Source of the DNA: Asterella californica
Taxonomy: Eukaryota > Streptophyta > Marchantiopsida > Marchantiales > Aytoniaceae
Assembly: GCA_036924285.1 (NCBI GenBank)
Contig: JAYKYS010000009.1
Coordinates: forward strand, 8,494,001 to 8,558,000
Length of the DNA stretch: 64,000 nt
Direction: 5' to 3'
Shown: one piece after another, positions 56,944-64,000 of the stretch
How positions within the stretch are numbered: position 1 is the stretch's first letter
Layout: each line of letters starts with the position of its first letter
Notes under the pieces: model-generated
What the model saw: only the letters and a program-made list of their open reading frames with translations
What the model was told of the DNA's origin: nothing
The model's database searches: none
Program-made: the position numbers and the translations under genes

Positions 56944-57855
56944 ATGTTGATGATGATGACAACAGTCATGGATCGCCTTGTCCGATCGTGGTATGCCGAT
57001 CGATTGAGACAGATCAGCGATTTCGATTCTGAATCTAACACGAATGAGGGTGTAAGGACCTGGAGCGAGGTTGTCATTGTTGCTCACTCCATCCTTGCCA
57101 CTTCTGAATCGAGGCGAAGACTGTGGTGGGTCAAGGAGAGATCTTTGATCTGGTTCGACTACTACCTTTGGCAGTCTTTCGAGACGTCACGATGGCTAAA
57201 GTGTCTCCGAATGTCAAAAGAGCTCTTGTGTTGGATTTGTGAACAGCTGGCTCCTCATATACGGCGTTCTAATACACGGTTTCGAAATGCAGTTCCAGTG
57301 GAGGTTCGTGTTGGTGCAGTATTGTTCCGACTGAGCACAGGTATGAGCTACTTTCATGTGACAGATCGGTTTGGCATCGGGGAGAGTACTGTTCAAGAGC
57401 TTATGGATGTAGTCATATCCGCCATTGTGGAAATGTTGGGTCCTTCATACCTTGCTTGACCTCGTGGTGAAGAAATAATGAAAATATTGCAGGGTTTTCT
57501 TCAGAAATCAGGTTTGTCGAATTGCCAGGGTGCCATTGATGGCACCCACATTCGGATCAAAACTCCTATAGGTGCTTCTACAGCGGTTGACTATTACAAC
57601 CGTAAGGGGTACCATTCTCTTGTGCTTCAGAGGATAGTGGATTCAGATGGAGTCTTCCTCGATATCAGTGTGGGCATGCCTGGCAACACGAACGACAGAA
57701 GAGTTTTTCAAAGATCTAAATTTTTCCATGCTGCTCAAGCCGGCGAAGTTCTTCAGGAGCCAAAGATTGTCATAAACTCTAGCTTTCGCCTCAAGCCTTA
57801 CATACTAGGTGATAGCGGTGTCGTGTTGTACATGGGTCTGTACAGTGAAAACTAG
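56944..57855 (+). pseudogene. PIF/Harbinger DDE transposase (HARBI1-like), broken and truncated
   Basis: The N-terminal part (56944-57456) has 'WFDYYLWQSFETSRWLKCLR', 'VPVEVRVGAVLFRLSTGMSY' and the helix-turn-helix-like 'VTDRFGIGESTVQELMDVV'. TGA 57457-57459 follows 'SYLA' where 'W-P' is usual, and the frame simply continues 'PRGEEIMKILQGF'. The DDE core has the first Asp in 'CQGAIDGTHIRI', then 'DYYNRKGYHSLVLQRIVDSD' and the second Asp in 'YILGDSG'. The sequence diverges after 'GDSGVVLYMG' and ends at 57855, so the catalytic Glu region is missing. Confidence 0.82.
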
Positions 57856-58309
57856 TTGCAAAGAGATCTTTTCTTTGTTGTGTAAAAGAAGCTGCCCTGT
57901 AGCTTATCAAGCTGGGCAGGAGCTAAGCTAGGGTGGTGCTTGACAAGCTACCCCCTAGCTTGAGTTGGAATATCACCCTAAAGGAGTCGAAAGACACCAG
58001 AATGCAGAGCTCGACGAGGAGAGCGACTTCGTGCTTCCAGTTTTGACAGAAAGTGCTTTAAGTAATAGTTAGCACGTGTTTTAAACTGAGAAATATGCGA
58101 AAGAGGGAAATCTGTCGATTCTGACTCGTGACTCGAACTCAGAATCTGATTGCGTAGGTGTGTAGGTGTTCACAAGTACTATAGTTTTGACTCTTTACTC
58201 GTTTAAAACGGAGTTGTATAGAGAAGTTAGCGTACAGAAAGCTAGTAAAGACTTTACAAGAAGATTTCCTTAGTAAAGCATATGTACAGACTGTAAAAGC
58301 TTTTTGAAC

Positions 58310-58392
58310 GGAACCAAAGGCCATCCCAGTGATAGGGCGCTTGTCTAGGAGGGAAGTGGTCTCAGGATCAATCCCTCCTGGCCTCTGGTTCC
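58310..58392. repeat. Inverted repeat with tRNA B-box-like loop
   Basis: 'ggaaccaaaggcc' (58310-58322) pairs at 12 of 13 positions with 'ggcctctggttcc' (58380-58392). An inner stem GGAGGG / CCCTCC encloses 'ggatcaatccc', which resembles a B-box. Confidence 0.75.
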
Positions 58393-58470
58393 TATTTCGG
58401 CATGTTGACCTCCCGGATGGAAGTCTATGTTGGTTATGCAGCCATGCCCTGTATATCTAGGGGCGGGAGA

Positions 58471-58645
58471 CCCCGGTATCTCCTTTAATCGTGGGCTTCC
58501 TGGCTTAAGCCTCCGCATGCCATTCTGAATATACTATGGGAGATACCTGGTACGCATATGGGAGGGCTGTAAGCCCTGTGGGGCAGCCTCATAAGTGTTG
58601 GGGCTTCAGCCTACATTGGATGGCTTGTAGTATATTCAGGGTGGC
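58471..58645. repeat. Nested inverted repeats
   Basis: 'tgccattctgaatatacta' (58518-58536) pairs with 'tagtatattcagggtggca' (58627-58645), with small mismatches. 'ggtatctcc' (~58477) pairs with 'ggagatacc' (~58540). 'agggct gta agccct' (~58564) forms a tight hairpin. Confidence 0.75.
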
Positions 58646-58812
58646 ATCAAGAGCACGGGAAACTTTTGCTAATTAGTTAAATAACCATCGAGTCGGTTTG
58701 CGATGGAGAATGAGGCTATGGGAACCTTTATTAGTGAAGAGGTAGAGTTTGTGGAGACAACCGTGAAACTTGTATTAAAAAGGGGTCAAACTTGTAAATA
58801 AAGCTTTGTACG

Positions 58813-58902
58813 CATAAGGACAGCAGGGGGGCAGCTTAAGCTAAGGCCATGCTTCTGATAAGTGATTGCGCTTATAAGGACAGCAGGGGGGCAGCTTAAG
58901 CT
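58813..58902. repeat. 29-bp direct repeat, 60-bp period
   Basis: 'ataaggacagcagggggg' with 'cagcttaagct' occurs at ~58814 and ~58874. Probably an LTR promoter/enhancer duplication. Confidence 0.9.
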
Positions 58903-59650
58903 GGGGCCTTAAAACTTTAGGTTAAATACTGCGGCGGCTGAAGATCGGGGACACTTTTCAAGAGAGTTTTCTGAGAGAACTGAAGCGGAAGGAGGAGGAT
59001 TAGGGATTGGGGGTTAAGGACACGCAGGAGAAGCTAGGAGGCTGGAGAAGGTCAAATTGCTCACAGATTGAATTGGGAGAGCATCGTAAGAGAGAGAGGC
59101 AGGAGTTTTAGGCTTGGACGTTGTTTAAATTACTCTCAGGAGACTGTTCTATTGAGAGAGATCGTTTAGAAATCTACTAGGGATTTTTGATCGACGTTGG
59201 ATCAGATTTCTGAGAGTTTCAGTTGGGGCAAGGAGAGGAATAAGATTCAGGGGCCTGAATTTCTCTATTAGGTTCGGATTGAGACGTACTGGGTAGACTT
59301 TTGGCTTGACGAGTGAAGAGAGGTGCGCAGGAGAGGAAGAGAGAGATTTTCTGTACAGTTGGAAAAATTGGTGGTGCAGACGACACTGTAATAAAGTTAA
59401 TTGAATCTTGAGAGACCTATCTGTGTACCCAAGGTGTGTTTGAGTGCTTGTTTTTGTAATTGGTGGACGCAAGAAGCAGGGTTTTGGAGATCTCATCGTC
59501 AGCGGCTACTTGTTTTTCTCTTCTGGTCATTTTCTTGGATCGATCACAGTCAGGAGGTCCGCCTTCCCCAAGAAAGACGCTCGCTCTGACATCTGGTGCT
59601 TCCACTGAGAGCAATTGGGGTGATCGATTTGGAGAATTGGCTAGATTGGG

Positions 59651-62203
59651 TTGAAAATGGATCACAGTGCTACTGTACAAGGGGTGGCTGCTGCTCAAGG
59701 TGCTCATGTTCAAGGGACTCCTGATCAGGATGGAGTTGGTTCTCAAGGAGGACCTACGGTGGTTCCAACAGCGGCAGCACAGCCTGTCATAGACACATCT
59801 CAGATTCTTCAGGCGTTGGCTGCCTTGATTCAACAACAGCTTGCTGTTGGAGGAGGTGAGCAGAAATCCACGAAGGCGTTACAAGCAGTTGTTGGTCGAT
59901 GTGGACGATTTGATGAGAGAGATGTTACTACGTACCTGCGGGAGTATGTAGGTGAGATGGAGTTGGTCAGGGCACCTGAAGTGGAGGTAATTCTAAGCTT
60001 TGAATTGACTGTTGTTCCTGAACTGAGAGAGAAGGTTAGGGGTTTACGGAGAAGAAATTTAGGTGGGTGGACTCTATTTGAACGGGCACTGAGAGAAGAG
60101 TTTCTAGAAGAGGACTCTGAAAGAGTCACCAGAAGAACTCTAATGGATTGGATAGAGCGTCAGTCTGGACGTTCCATGGGATTGAATGAAGTGATCCGTG
60201 AATTTGAGAAGAGGTATTCTCAGCTTTCTGGTCTAGAGAAGTTGACGTTGGATGCTAGGAAGACAGAGTTGTTCTTAGGGGCTCTGGATGAGTTCACCGC
60301 AGATAGGCTTTGTTTCATGTTGGCTGATCGAGGGGCTGAAGGGGGAGTTACATCTGATTGGAGGAGAGTGGAAGAAGCAGTATCCACCCTTGCTAGGCAA
60401 CGCCGTGGTAGGATGGTGTTGCAGCTAGAGACCTTGCCTGAGCAAAGACTAGCTCCTCCAATTCATATAGCTCCTCCTACAATACCTCAAGCACCCATAG
60501 TGGTTCCTCAAGTGCATGCAGTACATATCCCAGCACAGAGAGGACCTAGACAGCAGCAGAGACCTGTGGAGAACCGAAATCAACATAACTTGATAGAAGA
60601 ACTCACTCAACAGCTGAGAGATTTGAGGGTTGAGATGACAGACATGAGGAGAGACCAACGACCTGTTGCATCAGATGCTCGACCTGTAGGAGGAACCTTT
60701 ACCAGAAGATGTATTTGGTGCGATAGCCCAGATCATCTCAGAGAAGACTGTCAAGACTTGGCGGTTGTCTTGCGGGAGGGCGTAGTCAATTATCAGAATA
60801 ACAGGCTGTATTTAACCGCCACGGGGCAGCCTCTTAACACGTATTTTGGGAGAGGAGGAATGAGGAGTTCTCTTCCAGCACTTACTGGCGCGAATACTAA
60901 AGCGATGACTGCGGGTTCTGCAGAGGCAGATGTGTATACAGGGAAGGTTGAGGTGCGCGCTAATCCAACTATGGTTGAGCAGGCTAATGAGGTCTCAGTT
61001 GAAATGATGAAGAGAGGTGCAAAAAGCATTAGGAGAGCTACTGGGTGGAGAGATCCAATAGATGCAACTTCTATTCGAGCTTTTTTAGAAGCGAGTAGCG
61101 AACAAGATGCTATGGTGGAAGACAAGAGAAGACGAGATGCTTCTGACCTAGCCGCAGAGGTACCAGACGACGGTGATCGTCGGAGAGTTACAAGAAGGAG
61201 AGCAGCAGAACCATCGTCAACTATACCAATTGGAAGGTCTCCTGCTGCAGAGGATATGCCCTCTACCTCTACAGCACCACCACCTACAATAGATCCTATG
61301 GAAGGTGTACATGATTTACCACAAGAGCCTACTGCTACGGATAGAGTGCGGGGGAAAAGGTTTACAGCATAGGAGAAGGGAAAAGCTCCAGCTTACAAGT
61401 TGGCGACAGACATCGAAACAACAACAGATTTACGTGCTGTTCTGGAGCAACGCATTTTGGATGCTAGAGTTGAGTTTACTTTTCGCGAGGTACTAGGTAT
61501 CGCCAAGAGAGATTTTCATGAATTGATAATCGACATCATGAAGAAAAAGAGACAGATATTGCCTGAAAAAGTAGGCAGTCAGATGGTTGGTGTGGTAGAT
61601 GCTATTGGTGTTGATGGATTCAGAGATGATGAATGTGAAGTATGGGTTGCTGGTCCTGCTGTTATTGAGAACAAAGACGAAGAGTTTGAGGAGGATAGGT
61701 CAAGCGCAGACAGCGATTTCAACGAAAAGCACTGGGCAAGAGCGACAACTGAGACGCAGGTTCGACTTGGGGGACTTTCTGAGCTAGTACCTGCACTTGT
61801 GGATCACGGGTCGGAGATCAACACCATTTCCAAGGAGGTGTATGAAAAGGGACAGTGGCCAATCAAAAGGAATCATGGTTGGGTGCTTCGAGCTGCAAAT
61901 AACCAAAAGGGTGAGTTATACGGAGCTTGTCCCAATATACGTGTAAAGATTGGGAATGTAGAGGTTGATCAGCATTTCTTTGTACAGTCGTCTGCCTCCT
62001 ATCCTGTCATACTAGGCCAACCATACATCACCGCTGTTCGAATGGAGACAAAGGTGATGAATGATGGGTCTCAATATGCCAGAGTTCGGAGTCCTGATGA
62101 TAAGTACTCAGTGACGGTTCGTTCAAGACATGAGCGGAACCGACAAACCCTTAGAGATTCTCAAACCAAGAGATGTAAAGGTTTTCGCAGTCCACTCCTG
62201 TAG
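59651..62203 (+). pseudogene. gypsy-2 gag and protease
   Basis: Gag starts at 59651 (or the next Met, 59657). A capsid-like helical region covers residues ~75-260 ('CGRFDERDVTTYLREYVGEM', 'RKTELFLGALDEFTADRL'). A coiled coil around 'LIEELTQQLRDLRVEM' follows, then knuckle 'CIWCDSPDHLREDC' (~60710-60751). TAG 61370-61372 interrupts but the same frame resumes ('EKGKAPAYKLATDIETTTDL'). The protease is 'PALVDHGSEINTI' (~61789), with His in place of the usual Thr/Ser of D-T-G. It is followed by 'NHGWVLRAANNQKGELYGAC' and 'YPVILGQPYITAVRMETKVM'. The frame ends at 62201-62203, after which pol lies in another frame. Confidence 0.85.
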
Positions 62204-62215
62204 AGCGAGAAGACA

Positions 62216-64000
62216 GGGGTGTAGAACCTGCTGTTGAGGTCCCGTTAGAGTTGGAAGCGAGACATGTACAAAGGTCTGGAGACAAGTGTGGTGTACAGAG
62301 TTGGCAGTCTGGATTGCTGATGTTTGAGACAGATGGGTGGAGTCGGTTTACAAGAGTTGAAGATATGGAGGAAAATACAAAAAGATGGATGGTGAAACAG
62401 GTATCAGAGTTGTGACGTGTAGGAGTTCTATCTGAAGACGAAGTGGTTTCTGGTTTGTTTGAAGAGTTTATGTCCGTACAGTCAGTTGTTGGTTGGTTAG
62501 ACAATGTGAGTGGATTGATGGAAGAGGAAAATAGTGTGACGGTGATCCCTATCCACTCTCGACGCATATATGAGGAGATTGCTACATACGTGCAATTCTT
62601 TCCTCATCCGATGCAGAATAATGAGGAGAGAGAAGCAAGTTGTTGGTGTGCACTCCCTCAGGAAGCAGACGTCCATGCGAAGCACAAATCTGTACTGAGA
62701 AAGGTAAGACCGGTAGCAGCTCAACTACCTGTTAACTCTCAGCAGCAAGTACAGTTAGTGGGGACTGAGCCTATATTGCGTGATCATAGACGAATAGGGC
62801 ATCAGTTTACTGAGGAGACATTGAAGGAGCTCCAGATAGGAGGGGGTGAATTCTTGACTGAGGTCGAGAAGACAGTGTTTGAACAGATGGTAGTAAAGCA
62901 TGGTAAAGCATTCTCTTTTTCAGCAGAAGAGATAGGTTGTGTGGACCCGCAGGTTATAGCGCCTATGGTTATATTCACAATCCCTCATGTGCCTTGGGAC
63001 CTGAAACCGATCCCAGTTCCTCGTGCTTTATTGCCGAAACTCATCGAGTTGTTGAAGGAGAAGGTACAGATGGGAATACTTGAGCCGTCTATGGGGCCAT
63101 ATTCTAACAGGTGGTTCACTGTGCCCAAGAAGTCAAGAGCTTTGCGTTTTATTCAAGACCTACAGCCTGCGAATAACGTAATCATTCGTAACGTTGGGAC
63201 GGGTCTTGTGATTGAAGAGATAGCAGAGGCATTTGCAGGGAGAGCTATCTATTCAATAGGAGATCTATATTCTGGTTATGATCAGTTCCAGCTGGCTGTG
63301 GAGAGTAGAGATTTAACTACTATGCGTACGCCCCTGAGATTGATGCGGATGTGTACTCTTCCACAAGGAGCAACAAACTCGATGGCTCATATGCAGAATG
63401 CGATGCACAAGGTACTAAGGGAGTTTGTGCCTGATGTTACCATTCCATTTCTAGATGATATTCCTATAAAGGGCTGCGCGATTGAAGACAAGGATGAAGC
63501 AGTACTTGCGAATGGGTGTAGAAGGTTTGTTGCGGATCATATCAGGGATGTAGAATGTATCTTGACTCGCTTGGAGGAGGTAAATCTCATCCTGTCGGGA
63601 GCTAAGTCCAAGTTTGGTGTGTCTGAGATTTTAGTGGTTGGACATCTGTGTGGAGTCTTTGGAAGGCGACCAAACCCGGAGAAGGTTGAAGCCATAGCTA
63701 GGATGGCAGACTGTAGGAATATCACATAGGTTCGACGCTTTCTAGGTGCTTGTGTATTTTATCGTTTATCCATTCTTCATTATGCTCATGTTGCTGAGCC
63801 TTTGTATGCATTATTGAGGAAGGGTAAGAGGTTTATATGGACCTCAATCCATCGAGAAGCTATGAATAGGTTGAAGGAGGCTCTACAGTCTCCGCCTGTT
63901 TTGAGAAGAATAGACTACGGATGTGGGAGGTCTGTCATTGTGACAGTAGATACTAGCCCAAAGGCAATTGGCTGGGCGATAGGTCAAGATGATGCGGATG
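62216..64000 (+). pseudogene. gypsy-2 pol: reverse transcriptase and start of RNase H (partial)
   Basis: A linker frame (from ~62216) has TGA near 62413 and then stays open to TAG 63727-63729. Reverse transcriptase shows 'MGPYSNRWFTVPKKSRALRF', 'IQDLQPANNVIIRNVG' and 'SIGDLYSGYDQFQLAVESRD'. 'LPQGATNSMAHMQNAMHKV' follows, then the active site 'FLDDIPIKG' (~63449-63475) with Phe in place of Tyr in Y-x-D-D. After the TAG the same frame continues 'VRRFLGACVFYRLSILHYAH' and reaches the RNase H start ('VIVTVDTSPKAIGWAIGQDD') at the window edge. Confidence 0.85.

Larger units (their letters stand above)
57856..59650. other. Structured DNA and gypsy-2 5' LTR/leader
   Basis: No coding. Holds inverted repeats (57898-57960, 58310-58392, 58471-58645) and a 60-bp spaced direct repeat (58813-58902). 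The stretch ~58700-59460 probably includes the LTR of gypsy-2 (AATAAA-like 'taataaagttaatt' at ~59389), but I cannot fix its ends. 'tggtggacgcaag' at ~59461 is a candidate primer site unlike that of the other elements. Confidence 0.45.
59651..64000 (+). mobile_element. Second Ty3/gypsy element (gypsy-2), 5' part, runs off window
   Basis: Gag, CCHC knuckle, aspartic protease, reverse transcriptase and the start of RNase H are present in order. The 3' end and 3' LTR lie beyond the window. It belongs to a lineage different from gypsy-1, judging by protease and reverse transcriptase motifs. Stops and a frameshift show it is defective. Confidence 0.88.

Noticed and set aside
10971..57459. TGA decoded as tryptophan (variant code)
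   Set aside because: The lectin-like gene ends in TGA, host genes use TGG for Trp, and the same elements also carry TAG stops and frameshifts. Decay is simpler.
58310..58392. Functional tRNA gene
   Set aside because: The fold is a long rod with a B-box-like loop and lacks a proper anticodon arm and a 7-nt T-loop.

Overview
This 64-kb window is nuclear DNA of a land plant, most likely a bryophyte and perhaps a liverwort. That guess rests on an intronless plant hexokinase with a transit-like leader, an intronless F-box/kelch-type gene, the C-terminal part of a plant L-type lectin, and a Ty3/gypsy element whose protease and reverse transcriptase look like a lineage I recall from bryophytes. The species assignment is an inference. 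Host genes are sparse and transposable elements (TEs) dominate.

Layout. 1-1935: 3' part of a lectin / proline-rich / membrane-anchored protein with eight 135-bp repeats. 3112-7580: decayed hAT DNA transposon with ZNF862-like transposase remnants. 10192-15074: decayed Ty1/copia element (copia-1) with both LTRs, possibly inserted in a host coding sequence. 16150-16790: degenerate minisatellite. 19214-20548 (minus): F-box gene. 22657-23075: frameshifted F-box remnant. 25.2-31 kb: non-coding DNA rich in palindromes, with a G-box cluster and an orphan hAT end. 32007-33650 (minus): hexokinase. 36347-41690: second copia wreck (copia-2) with an ABC-AC-ABC tandem array and a truncated reverse transcriptase. 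43623-50877: complete, young Ty3/gypsy chromovirus-like element (gypsy-1) with two 1-kb LTRs differing by one base, yet with two in-frame TGA codons and a frameshift in its single gag-pol frame. 51115-51600: foldback element. 55630-57855: PIF/Harbinger-like pair (Myb/SANT protein plus DDE transposase), both broken. 58.3-58.9 kb: strongly self-complementary DNA. 59651-64000: 5' part of a second gypsy element (gypsy-2) that runs off the window.

Three intact or nearly intact host genes (lectin-like, F-box, hexokinase) are unrelated and form no operon or cluster. The most coherent cross-window signal is in the TEs. Copia-1, copia-2, gypsy-1 and both Harbinger genes are interrupted at conserved tryptophan positions by TGA, and at conserved glutamines by TAG. 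All of these are C-to-T / G-to-A changes, as expected from deamination of methylated cytosine. I did not see a convincing new defence or metabolic system. The best leads are the kinase-less lectin-extensin membrane protein, the young but lesioned gypsy-1, the gypsy-2 lineage with an Asp-His-Gly protease, and several uncharacterised palindromic repeat families.
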